DNA of 64,000 nucleotides from Limnomonas spitsbergensis (taxonomy: Eukaryota > Chlorophyta > Chlorophyceae > Chlamydomonadales), in NCBI GenBank assembly GCA_037349105.1, contig JAYJMM010000082.1, positions 1,426,001-1,490,000 of the forward strand, read 5' to 3'. Shown in pieces: positions 1-13,300 of the stretch. The stretch's first letter is position 1, and every line of letters starts with the position of its first letter. Made by a program: the position numbers and the translations under genes. The notes below the pieces were generated by a model, which worked only from the letters and a program-made list of their open reading frames with translations, did not search any database and was not told where the DNA came from.

Positions 1-940
1 ACCGCTGGGCCCTGCTGAGCACTCGGACGCGTGGGTCTGGTAGGGAATGATCACCCCCAATTCCAGCTACCATGCACAGCCAGGACCATGGTGCGGCTCT
101 GCCCCCCATAGGAGGGGGCAGGAACACGGAATCCGGCGATCTAGACAAGGGGGTTGGTGTAATGCCATACGCAGACAAAGAAAACGTATGCTGGCATGCC
201 CAAGCAAACCCAAGACACAGAGATCCCACCGCTGGTCCAGGGAACTCATGCTGGCGTTTTGGGTTCCTTAGCCATATGAGAAAAAATCCTGCAATTTCCA
301 TTGGTAGGAAAAAGGACGGCTACCAAAAAACCAGCGAATTTTTCAGTGGTAGGAAAAATTTCGGCCACCCACTTCGCCACTGCAACAGTACCCGGGGTTA
401 CTCGTTGCATGCATGCTGGCCCCTAGTTTCCCTGGCTCCCTTTCACCTGCAGTCTCGGCACGAGCAATGTGTCCAATGATGATGATAGTGGGTCAACAAT
501 CCCAGTGCAGCCTAGGGACCCAAAGGCATGCTCAAGTGAACCCAGTAAGTTTTTTACAGGGCGGAGAGACCAGCTAGCCAGGTGCCCCTAGCCTCATTCC
601 GGTGATTGCGGGGGGGAGAGAAGAGGCAAGCCAAGGAGCCACTGTAATAAAACGAAACTCAAGTTTCGGACAACAGTGATTTAATTGATGGCCACACTCG
701 CCCTTGGAACGGCATACTTCTTAATTGCGTGTTCTGGTGCAGGTTTGTCCAAGCACGTCAAAAATAAAGAAACGTCTCGTTTGTGTCCTAACATAAATCC
801 CAGCAGCACGCCCTGTCTGGATCGTATTGTAGACATTTCAGGCAGTGGCTGTTTGTAGGTGTCATTGGGTACACTGCACCATACATTGCACTAAGGATAC
901 CACTATTGAGGCGTGGCATCAGTCACAGCCATACTCGGCA
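1..940. other. left flank without recognised gene
   Basis: No reading frame here has recognisable protein features and no chained splice sites were found. The sequence is mixed-composition intergenic or 3'-flank DNA downstream of the PARN gene on the minus strand. The short open frames near 47-480 overlap on both strands and look like chance. Confidence 0.5.
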
Positions 941-1009
941 AACGCCTCATCTAATATGTTCTGAGGAGGGGGGCGGGGCCAGTGGAGGCACTTGAGTGCC
1001 TGGCCCCCC

Positions 1010-1200
1010 CTCTCTGTAAAGCGATGATGCACTTGAGTGCCTGGACCCCCCTCTCTGCAAAGCGATGATGCACTTGGAGTGCCTGGACCCCCCTCTCTGT
1101 AAAGCGATGATACACTTGGAGTGCCTGGACCCCCCTCTCTGTAAAGCGATGATGCACTTGAGCGCCTGGACCCCCCCCTCTGTAAAGCGATGATGCACAC
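1010..1200. repeat. 41-42 bp minisatellite, about 5 copies
   Basis: A unit beginning GTAAAGCGATGATGCACTTG is repeated about five times, with small changes including TGCAAAG for TGTAAAG and CTTGGAG for CTTGAG. It lies about 150 bp beyond the PARN stop codon, in the probable 3' UTR or flank. Open frames on the minus strand here are produced only by the repeat. Confidence 0.85.
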
Positions 1201-1348
1201 CAGCTGCTGTAATGCACCTCCGCATCCAGCCCAATAGAAATTGTGTGGCAACATTGGTCCTTTCAGACTCCTGCAAGCCTGAGTGTTCCCTTCGCAAACA
1301 AAAAACTCCTGGCTTCCCTTTCCATTCCGTGAAATCAAGCATCACAAC

Positions 1349-4300
1349 CTAGCTGATCATGCACTGCTTTAGCCAGCGGTCCTTCTGCTCCTGGCTCTGG
1401 CTGGGCTCCGCCGCCTTGGGCACCTCGGCTACCGCCGCCTCCACTCTCAAGCGCTTCCCTGGCCTCCCTTGCTCCGTCGCCGCCGCCGCTGCCGCCACCG
1501 CCGCCAGCTCCCTTTCCTTGGCCCACTGCAGCCAAGGGACTACCCGGATAGAGCCATTCGTGGCGGCAGGAGCAGGAGCGGGCAGGCCCCCAGCCTGGAC
1601 CGGCTTGGGCACGCCCATCAGTTTGAACAGAACGTCATCCGCTCGCGCCATGTCCACCTACAATCAGAAAGTAAAGGACAACCAGTTTAAGCCCTGAACC
1701 CTAAAACCTGAACACCAAAGAGTAAGCGCATGAAGCCCCCCCCGCATGGCGATCGTCCATGTGCAAGCGGGGAGCCAGGGCCAAGGATTAAAACCTGAAC
1801 CCTCATGCAGCCACCCACCTCCACCAGCGCTCCCTCTCCATAGGCCCCCCTGAGGGTGACCCGGGGGCGGCCGAGGTCAGCGGCCTGAAAGAGCCGCATG
1901 ATCTCATCCACACGGTGCCCTCCGCCGGACACGTGAAACACATTTGGTCGCGGAAGCTCCGGGTCCGGGCCAGACAGCGCCACATAGGGCATGTCGGTAC
2001 GCGCCTGCGTATGCATTTGGGTCAAGGGTTCAGGATTGAAGTGGGCTCGCGAATCAAGTGTCTGTGTCTCGGGTAGGAGGGAGTGCTGATCATCAGGCAA
2101 TAGGTTAAACATATAAGGGCTTCAGAAAGACAGTTGATTAGGTACATCAGATATGAGGAGTCCGGAGTCTGGAAAGACTGTGGATCAGGTATTTGGGTGT
2201 AGGGTTCAAGATGTAGGACTCCTGCTGAACAGGGTTTGGGGTTATGACTTTTGGTGCAAGAAGGACTGCAGCTAAAGCATTTGGATTTACACGAGTTAAA
2301 GGTTATATAAGGATTGTCTTGGGGTTATGTAAGTTTCTTGCAGATGCAGACCAGGCATGCTGATCACATGATGAAACACCCGATGAAGATACAGATTTGT
2401 GTCCATGCGTGCCATCCCACCTTTCAGCACCCTATCCTCACACCATTCTCAAAAGCCTAACACACTCCACCCCCTCCTTTACGGCGCTGCTGGGCAGCAC
2501 TACTAATCTCTCCATACCCATGTCCCCTTATGTACAGGAGACCCCGCCTACCACATCCAAACGGCTGCCGTACCGCACCATCCATCACATTGAAACGACA
2601 CCTGTACTGCACCACCCACCCTATCCAAACAGCTCCTGTACTGCACCACCCACCCCATCCAAATGGCTCCTGTACTGCATCACCAACCACATTCAAACAG
2701 CACCTGTACTGCACCACCTACCACATTCAAACGGCGCCTGTACTGCACCACCTACCACATTCAAATGTCTCCTCTACTGCACCACCTACCACATTCAAAC
2801 GGCTCCTGTACTGCACCACTCACCACATTCAAACGGCTCCTGTACTGCACCACAGGCGCCATCAGGCCGAGACCGTGTTGGGGTAACGGAGCCGTCCCTG
2901 CCGCCGCTTCACTCCCCCCAGAAGCCAGCATCGGGTCATGCGTCGGCCAGGCCGCCTCGTCGCCGCTGTGGAGGCTCAAAGACTCGATGCTGGGAACGGA
3001 TGGGGACCCTGACTCAACCGCGGCCGCTGCGATTGCTGCTGCTGCTGCACCCAGGCTGTCCTTTGCGAGGGTGAGGGGGATCAGGTTGGCAAACGCGACA
3101 CCCGTCATGAAGGCGTCGTATCCCGCCTCATGCGCCGCACCCCCAGCCTCAACCTAGAGCAGGGTAGGGGGGCAGAGGCAGGTTCAGGGTAGGGAGGTAG
3201 AGGCAGGTTCAGGGTAGGGAGGCAGAGGCAGGTTCAGGGTAGCCATGATTGAGCCATGGCCAGTTCCGGTCTTTGCTCTTAAGTAACAGTAATTGCATTT
3301 AAGTACCCGTCTTTGCATTTAAGTACCGGTCTTTGCATTTAAGTACCCGTCTTTGCTTTTGAGTACCCGTCTTTGCTAAAAAGTACCGGCCCTTGCTTTA
3401 AATTACCAGTACTCTAAAGCAGAAGATGCCGATGCAGCATGCAGGCTGAGGCCGCTGCAGAAGGACACTCTCCCTTGACTTCCGAATATGCAGAGTGTGT
3501 TATCCCGCAAAATGACGTTCAGTTAGGGTTCGCAACCGATTCATATATTGAGTAATGAAGGTGACTCGCGATACCATAGATTTGCTTTGGTTCCCCACAT
3601 AATTAAAGTTGTTTGGGGGTGAGGGATCCATGAATATACTAGTTATCGATTGTCGACGCCAATTTCCAGTCAGAAATTAAGAGCATTGGGATAATATGCC
3701 CTGAGGGCAGAATTAAAAGAAATCGTTTTCTCACATCCAGAGAAGGCACATCAAATGTACGGTAATGATGCTGGGCGGAATCCATCCGCATTGGCCGGCA
3801 TCAGTTGGATTAATCTAAGCGTGGACCCCCTCTGGTGTGAACGATTAAAAAATGACAATTTCTCCTCCCATGCTTACCGGTACCGTGATTAACGACGAAA
3901 ATACCCATGCCGTGCTTTATAAATAATTATATTTTCCTAGGCGTGCGGGCAGAGGCTCCGTATGTACGGTATCTACCTACCGGTATACTATCAGTGTCCA
4001 TTGGTATCCGCTATGGTTTCAAAACCCTAAACCCTAAACCCTAAGCATGAAACCACTATTGATGCAGTGGCCTTCAAAAAATTAACACGGTCGAACCAAA
4101 GCTGGATAGTTGTAACAGTCGTTTTTCGTGCGAAAAATCACGTGCCTGAATATCAACCCGTTGGGCGAGCGGGATTGAGGGCCTACTGCCCAGGCGCAAC
4201 CGCCCACGCAACCAGCAGTACGGCAGTATACACCACATAACACGGGTAACGATACTGGTCCCTTTGCAATTAATGCAACCTAGGGTGTGGATTAAGGAAG

Positions 4301-7300
4301 CCACCCGTTCGGCCGCAGCACTAGGTGGGCTGCCCCCTCACCTGAATATACTTCTCAAACCCAGGCGCGTGCTGCACCGACGGGAGAGCGGGGGCGTCCG
4401 GTAGCCCCGCCAGCAAGGCCGCTGCCCTAGACCGCTTCTCACCCTCTGCACGGGGTTTAGGGTTGAGCGGGCAAGAGGGCTTCAGGTCTTAGCGTGCAGG
4501 AGGGGATTGGGGTTGAGCGTGCAGGAGGGGTTTGGGGTCGGGCGTGCAGGAGGGGTCTGGGGTTGAGCGTGCAGGAGGGGTTTGGGGCTGAAATGCTAGT
4601 TTTGCATGAACATGAAAGTGTGAATAATATTAGCCGCCCCCTGTTCAGCGCATTCACCTTCCCTCAAGGCCTTCAACACCAGTCTTTTTTTAGTGGGCAC
4701 CAGACCACCTGTCGGAGGCCGCCGGGCGGCCAACACTGGGTCAATTGGGACAAAATCTTGACCGACCTATGGCCGGTGGCCCGAGCAGCAGGACTTGCTG
4801 CCCCAGGCCCCCACGGCCGTAGGCCATCATGTAGCTGAATTGTGGCTGAAGCGCGATAAATTAAACACTGTAATCAACACGCCACCCAAGGCTGTCCAGT
4901 CCTCACAGACCTAGCGCTGACTGCAACAGGGCAAATACGAATGAACAAAAAAATATATAAAACCAGCCGCCCACGTATCCCTTTTCGAACTTGGGTGACC
5001 GCCTTGAACACGTGTCCCAGTGCCATCCAGTCATGAAGGACCTAGCTTACCTAGTGACAGGAAGGGACGCAAATGAAATCATTTAAAATTTAGCCCTTTC
5101 AGCCCCTCGTCCAACTTGGATGACTGTCTTGAATATGTCTCCCAGTGCCATCTAGTTGTGAAGAACCTAGCTTACCTTGCAACAGGGAAGAACAAAAATG
5201 AAATCATTTTAAGTCAAACCCCATCAGCCCCTTTTCCACCTTGGGTGACCGCCTTGAACACGTCTCCAAGGGCCGTATAGTCTTTAAAGACCTCGGGCAG
5301 CTTGCGTGCCAGGTACTTGGTGTCATACACACCACCCGGGAACCACTGCGAGGAGCAACACAGCGAGGCTGGAGATTAGGACAGCAGGTTATGGTTTCAC
5401 ACCACCAGCTTATGGTCACAGGCCATCAGATTATGGTTTTCGTGTTGCTTGGTGTCATACAAATGGTTTTCATGTTGCTTGGTGTCATGCACATGGTCTT
5501 CATGTTCCTTGGTTCTCATGTTGCTTGGGGTCATACACATCACCCGGGAACCACTGCGGAAAAGCAACACGGTGAGGCGGGCTATGAGGACAGCAGCATG
5601 CCGTGCGGTTATGTTTTTGTATCGACCCAGGGCCGGAAGCCCAGTATCAGCCCCTGGTGCACACCTCTCAGATTTCCTTAGGGTGCTTCAGATACAACTT
5701 TCTCTAGGAATCAACTCAGCAATTTCTCTACCATTCAGCTACCAGCTCAGATCTACAAGTCAGCTACCAATTCCTCTACAATTTAGCTACCTGTGTATCA
5801 TAGCCGTCGACCAAGAGGGCCCGTCATGTCAATTCTCCTGTACTACCCTTAACAGCGGCAAACATCCCAAGCAGCCTCTTGTAGTCCAGCCAGGTGGCTG
5901 GACTCCATCCAGGTCACTAGACAGAGCACATCTTGATGCCCACCTCCCCGACCAGCCTCTTGTAGTCTTGCCAGGTAGAGGGCAGGTTGGGTTCCGCACA
6001 TGCAGCTAGCACGTAGGATATGTCGAACATGCAGTTGTGGCCAATGGCCGGTCGCCCGCAGTCGCGCATGGCCTCCAGCACGTGAGTGAAGCCTGTGGCG
6101 GCATCCACCGCCTGACAGACAAGCATCACGTGAAAGGGCAAGAAGGGGTTGGAAAGGGAACATGCAGGTGTGGACGGGCGGCTGCATGTGCACGTTGCCT
6201 CCCACACATGTGTGAAGCCAGTGGGGGCACCAACAGCTTGATATGAAATTGATTCCTAAAGGATGAGTGTGGACAACTAAAACGGCGATTAAGATATAGG
6301 ATCTAAAAGGGAGCAGCGCAGCCAGGGCTGGCAAACACAGTCGGCAAGGCGATGTATTAATGAAGGATGAGCAATTAAACAGAAATGAAGAAAGGATTTA
6401 AAAGGGAGCAGCGCGGCTGGGGGAAGCGTGCGGCCGTACACAGCCTGCAAGGAAATCAATGAAGAACTAAATCCGATCTCCTACCAGAAAGGTGTGACAG
6501 CCATAGGTTCAACGAATAAAACGCAAACTCACAAAGGATTTAGTGTGGACACCTGTGACCCTTGCGTCTAGGTCTGTTGGTCTATGGGTGAGGTAGGCGG
6601 GCGGTGCGAGATACGTCAGAGGCGTACGGGCTATCAACTTCGTGAAGCGAACTGGACGGGGGCAGCAGGCCTAGGACAGACAGCTCCTGCAGCAGGCCTA
6701 GGACAGACAGCTCCTGCAGGAGGCCTAGGACAGACAGCTCCTGCAGCAGGCCTAGGACAGACAGCTCCTGCAGCAGGCCTAGGACAGACAGCTCCTGCAG
6801 CAGGCCTAGGACAGACAGCTCCTGCAGCAGGCCTAGGACAGACAGCTCCTGCAGCAGGCCTAGGACAGACAGCTCCTGCAGCAGGCCTAGGACAGACAGC
6901 TCCTGCAGCAGGCCTAGGACAGACAGCTCATGCAGCAGGCCTAGGACAGACAGCTCATGCAGCAGGCCTAGGACAGACAGCTCCTGCAGCAGGCCTAGGA
7001 CAGACAGCTCCTGCAGCAGGCCTAGGACAGACAGCTCATGCAGCAGGCCTAGGACAGACAGCTACTGCAGCAGGCCTAGGACAGACAGCTCCTGCAGCAG
7101 GCCTAGGACAGACAGCTCATGCAGCAGGCCTAGGACAGACAGCTCATGCAGCAGGCCTAGGACAGACAGCTCCTGCAGCAGGCCTAGGACAGACAGCTCA
7201 TGCAGGAGGCCTAGGACAGACAGCTCCTGCAGCAGGCCTAGGACAGACAGCTCCTGCAGCAGGCCTAGGACAGACAGCTCCTGCAGGAGGCCTCACCTTG

Positions 7301-10300
7301 ACCGCCCTTCAAGGTGACCGCACTTACTTGACCATGGTCATCTTTATTGTTTTAAAGGTATCAAAGCGGTTCTGACTGTCTGCACTTTTCAGGTTTCGGA
7401 TTGAAAATCTAAAAACTTGTTATGTCGGCATAAACATACCAAGTCGACATAACACAAGTGTGCGGAAGATCACAGTTGCTGCCCATTTCTTGCGCTATGG
7501 TACTGCATATTGATGATGTCCACTGGTCAGTTGATGTCGTCGAGAAGCAGGAATCAAATGGATGTAGCACTCAATCTGAAGACGATCTTGCTTAAGTTCA
7601 AGTCATGTCGACTTGGTATGTCGACATGACATGTTTTGGAATTCAATCTGAAGCCTGGAAAGTGCAGACATACGTCAGAACCGCTATATGCTTAACTCAT
7701 TTATTAATCGGCATTTTGTGTTTATCAGTATCCATTTACTGGTTATGTTCCAATATTTGTACACCGTGGTCACACTCTCATATCAGCACCGTAGAAGTTC
7801 ATTAGGGGGCCTAAACCCTAAACAGGGAATTATTGCGATGTAGGCCAGTTTCTTTTCTTGTGTATTCATTAGCCCTTAAAAGACAGAAAAATACAAATTA
7901 TTTGATTTCATTTGCCCATTTATTTGTCAGTTTCGTATCAGAAGCAGACAGGACCCTAATGGGGCGCTGATCCGGAGGTCCATCTTGACCTCGGATGTCG
8001 GGACACCAGCTGCTATGATGATGTGGGCCACCTCCATCCAAGCAAACCAGAGCTCTATAGTACCGACAGCGTGTTGAACCACCCCGTCGCGCTCAAGCGC
8101 GCGATTATTTTGTAAATCCCGCAACACAACAAAAGCTACAGTTCAATTGCCCGTAAAGCAGCCAGTCTTGAACACACCCACTATTTGTCAGCACTTCAAA
8201 AACGATGGGATAACGAAACTAGAGTATGAATAGACTGACTACGGTACGGTATTTATTTACTGGCACCGGCATTAATTTATTAACCAAATTTTGTACTGGC
8301 CTGCGCCCGGTGGCCCAAGCAACATGACTTGCTTCACCAGGTCCCCCTAGCCATAAGCCACATTGTAGCTGATTTAAAATTTATGCCGTTATGCGCTACA
8401 AAGCATACAGCAGAGTATGCCCACATGACCCCCAGTTGCATTTTGCTAATTACCGGTACCAGCATTAATTTATTTATCAACCAACATTTATCGGTACTGA
8501 CATTTATTTATTTCCTTCCCGGCCTGTACCGCTTTTGGCCTCCTTGACCTCACCTTGACCCGCATCCTCACGTCCTCCTCCTGCATCTCCTTGACCTCGG
8601 TCAGGCTGCCCCTAGTAAGCTTCAGGTGCGCATACCCATTACTGGTCTCCACCTGCACACCAAGGATGTGTTGATAACACTTCAGCCAAACTTCAATTAC
8701 ACCTTGGCACGTGTTCACACTGCCCCTGATGAGGTTCAGGTGCGCATGTGCCCATACCTGGCAACCACCTGCCCTACAGGGATGTGTTGAGCTACAATTG
8801 AGCTACGCTGTAGCAGCAACTCAGCTACATCTTACACTCATTTTGGAGAGGAGACTGAGCATCTATGAGGTGCATGACATCTTGTAAATTCAACTGCTTG
8901 AGCTTTGAAAGGCAAATGAAGACACAAATGAATTGGTCGCTTGTAAGTGAAGCTGTGCGGGCAGCATTCTCTACCCCGCACCCTCTTAAGTCCAACACTG
9001 CAGTTTTTATTCATGTCCCCATTCTTCTTTTGTCCCCTGTCCGTCCCCTCTCAATCCCCCCTGAATCCCCTCGCAGTTTCCCTCTCTGTCTCCTCTCAAA
9101 GCCCTCGCTGTCCCCCCTGCCTAAGCACAAATGAACTAAATTGGAAATGAAACGACACACACAAAGGGGAGCATGTCTATTCGTTCACGGTCTGTCACCT
9201 TTTGCACGAAGAAGCCCGGATGGTCTGTGGGGCCGAAACGAGGCTTTTCCAGCTCCTGAAGAGACAGCGGCCCATGCAAACAATTTAAAGGCATCCCATG
9301 TAGACATCAATTGAGTCACATCCCATGTCAAGATGCCATAATCAACGAAATGACAACAATTGGGTGACTGGTGAATCATGCAAGCATTAATCAAATGAAT
9401 TCATGTGTCACCAACATCCCATGCTACATCAATTGAGATCTCAAGCAGAAATAAATAAATTGAGTGACATCCCCACATGATTACATGAACATCGACCAAG
9501 TGATATGACATAGCTTTTTGTTTTGGGCCAACACCCTCCCAGGGCGGAAACTGCTGAAACCGGAGCTGTGAATTATGACTAGGAAAAACATGGCAAAGGG
9601 TGCAGCCCAAGCTCCCCTACGTACATCCTACCCAAGCTATTCTCCTCACCCTCGGCCCTTGCTAGGATCCATCAATGTCGCACATTCAGAATGACTCACC
9701 CTTCCGAAAGCAGATATAGTATTGCAACAACATAGCTACAACAAAACAACAACCCACCAAACTCGTCACCTCCTTGTTCCCTATCGTACATCCCATCCAT
9801 CAGAAATCAGAAATCCACCTCCCGTACCTCCCAGCCACTGCCGTATTACCACCCATGCCAGAACCCTTAACCCCTCCTCGACTGGAATGCCAGCAACCCG
9901 TGAAGGTTTACCCTGACCCCCTCCTCCCCCTGACCCCCTCCTCCCCTGAAATGCCGGAACCTGATAACCCTGAACTCGACCCCCCCCTTCAACTGGAGGG
10001 TCAGTGTTCCTTCACCCTTGGCCCTACTTTTTGTTACTAAGCTATCCACGCACATCCTTTTAAGAAGGGCCAGACAGAGCGAACCCGGGGGAATGCCTAG
10101 TCAGCAACCCGCCTTACCTAACAGCCCTAGTCAGCACCCCGCCTTACCTAACAGCCCTAGTCAGCACCCCACCTTACCTAACAGCCCTAGTCACCACCCC
10201 GCCTTACCTAACAACCCTAGTCAGCACCCCGCCTTACCTAACAACCCTAGTTAGCACCCCGCCTTACCTAACAGCCCTAGTCAGCACCCCACCTTACCTG

Positions 10301-13300
10301 GAAGGCCAGCAGCCTGCGGTAACCGTTCATCTCCCCCAGCAGCAATGAGGACTCAGTACTCTCCATCCACTCCTGCACCTGTGGGAGAGGGTTGGGGGTT
10401 TGCAAGAAGTTGCACACACTTTTGCACATGTGGGGGAGGGTTTAGGGTTTGACTCATGTTGCACCCACTTCTGCTTGTGTGGGCGAGGGTTTAGAGTTTG
10501 CAATATGTTGCACCCACTTATGCACGTGTGGGCGAGGGTTTAGGGATTGCAATAAGTATGTATGTCGCTTATACCCCTGCACCTGTGGGCGAGGGTTTAG
10601 GGTTTGCGTTTCCTGCTGCATCCACTCTGTAGTCTATAGGAGTGGCAACAGGGGAAGTACGGGGCTCATCACCATGTCAAGAGGGTCGGCCCTGCAGACC
10701 AGGGGACAAGAGCGCTCATGCCTGCGCACAGAAGCTGATACAGCAAAAGAAGGATAGGATAGCTATTGAGATCACTTGAGCTGCATGAGGTGCCCACCCA
10801 CCCATCCACCTTAAGCTGCATGGGGTGCCCACCCACCCATCTACCTACACACCTACACACACACACACACCTCAGCAGCACTGCTTATTGAACTCCTTGT
10901 CTGTTGTGTAGTATGCACCAGACCACTATTGGCAGGCCCCTGGGCAGCCACCACTGCCCAAGGGGACCAAAACCTGCCCTCCCTAGCGCTAACGACACAA
11001 ACCACATAGGGCTTGCTGCACCCGGCCCAACTGGTTATGAGCCCTTGTGTAGCTAAATAGTAGCTGAAGCGTCCAACACAAATGGACAGCACCACGCAGG
11101 CACGCACCTGTTCAACGAGCGCCCGGACAAATTCTATGTCCTCGGGCTTTGTGGGCGTAACAGGGTTCCTGGATTCGGATTTGGCTCTATAGTACTGGGT
11201 CTGCGCATGGGGCAGTTGAGGGTTGAGGGTTGAGGGTCGAGGGTCGAAAAAGGTGGTTAAGGGTTCAAGACTTATGGTTTTACAATATAGGGCAAATGGG
11301 AGTAGGTTTTCGTTTTGTACTAAATGTCTGCTCCTAGGGGGCCATGAAAGACCATGTAGGAGGAAGACTCAAGATGGCATTGTAGATTTACAAGACGTGC
11401 CAGATGTGCATGATATTCCAATTGACCTTCCTTGTTCACCCCTTGCTGGAATCAACCCACCGCCTCGTTTATCCGAAGCTGTCGCTCCTTGGCTGGAAGG
11501 AACGGTACGCCCTGGTAGATCCACTTGTTGAAATCGAAATTCTGGTTTTGATGGGAAGCAGGGAGATTGGAATTACTCTTGTATGAAGGCAGACAAACTA
11601 GCAAGCAATGAGCAAATGAAAAACAATACATATAAGTGCATGATGATCCACACATTGAAATCAAAGTGGATTTTGTGTTCGGCAGCAGGGAGGAAGATAA
11701 CCACTGAGTGTCAAAATTGGCACACCTTGTCAGGCAATCGAAGAAAGGAAAGCAGTACAAGTTCTGTTAAATGGCAGTATATTATTACGTATCCGACCTT
11801 AAACAGTTCATGCACATGCCGTACATGACAGTGCATGCACAAGCTGGACAAGGTCACTCACCTGGGAGGCCAGAAAGGAGAGCGAGCCTGAGTCGGAAAA
11901 GAACTTCCGCGTCTACAAGCAGCAGAGAGAGTGGGAGGGAGGGAGGGAGGGAAGCAGTGAGAAGCTTAAGAGGCTGTTCAGGTTGAGGGATCATTATGTA
12001 AGAGGACCAATATACTTGGTGAGCTAGAAAAGGGATCATAATGTTAGGGGACCACACCCGTTTGAGTATCCATAATTACAAATGATGTCTGATAATGAAC
12101 ATCATGGCCTGGTCTCAAAATCCGCTAATTTAATATAAAAAACGATCGGACAGGTTCGTAAATAATGAATAATGATGTCCGTGGGCATCATCATCATCGA
12201 TGCTTACTGAAAGCAGCTAGGAGAAATTCAATTCCCCACACCTGAGGTCCGTCCCTCGTGGGCTCCGGGAAGATGTAGAAGTTGTATGTGCTGGCCTCAT
12301 AGCTGGTGGCGCCGCCGGCCGCATTGCAGCCCTTGGCCTTGAAACAGCTGCAGGGTGACGCAGAGACACAATGTCGGTTCCATGAGTGATTCAAATGTCG
12401 GTTGCATGATGGATTGAAACGTCGGTTGGAAGTGTGTTGGGTGCATTCAACTATCCAAGGTGCATGGAGGCGGTTGAGCGTGTATTGGGTGTATACAAGG
12501 CGCTGGGAGAAGGTGGGGGTGGGTCATTGGGGGTTACGGGACTCTCGTATCAAGTGCAGATCAAGACCCAGTGCTGGGCTGGTATGTGTGGGGGTGGGGG
12601 GGGGAGTAGGTGTGGGGGGGGGTCAGTTGGGTAGGTGAAAAGACACCCACCCGCTGGGAGTAGGTGGGGGTGTATTGTATCAGGTGCAGATCATAACCCA
12701 GTGCTGAGCTGCTGGATGAGCAATGAGGGAGGAAACCAAGCACATGCTGTGCACCTTCCAGGTGCCCCTTGTTGGGCACGTGCCCATCCCCCGCTGCATC
12801 TCATAATCATACATTCGAATGGGATGAAATCCCACAATCTTATCCCTGCTGGGCACATGTCCACTGTCGCATCGTCTCACCTTCTTCAATCCATGCCCCA
12901 GAGGCATATTGATATATCTTATGCCCCTCTCTCCCCCTCCCCCCCCCCCCCCTCCCCCCCCCCTCCCACCCTCTCTCCCCCCCTCCCCCCCCCTCCCCCC
13001 CCCCCCCTCGCCCTCCTCCCCCTTTCCCCCCCCTCCCCCCCCTCCCCCTCCTCCCCCCCTCCCCCCCTCCCCCTCCCCCTCCCCCTCCCCCTCCCCCCAC
13101 TCTCCCCCTTGCATACATCCCCCTCCTCCCTTTCCCCCTCACATACCTCCCCCTCCCCCTTTCCCCCTCACATACCTCCCCACCACCACCTCTCCCTCGC
13201 ATTCCTCACCCCCTCCCCCCCCCCTTCCCCCTCGCATACCCCCCTCCCTCCCCCCCTCTCGCCCCCCCCCCTCGCATACCTCAGGCCAAACTGGTTTATG

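Noticed and set aside
919..1345. Three overlapping minus-strand frames
   Set aside because: Made by the 41-42 bp minisatellite downstream of the PARN stop.
2397..3157. Plus-strand open frames of 225 and 164 aa
   Set aside because: They consist of the 34-bp donor-derived array and the antisense of PARN exon 13.
6584..7375. 263-aa open frame of GLGQTAPAA repeats
   Set aside because: It is a 27-bp minisatellite in a PARN intron; openness follows from the unit length being a multiple of three.
10081..10300. CRISPR-like spacing of repeats
   Set aside because: Units are contiguous tandem repeats with no unique spacers, in a eukaryotic intron.
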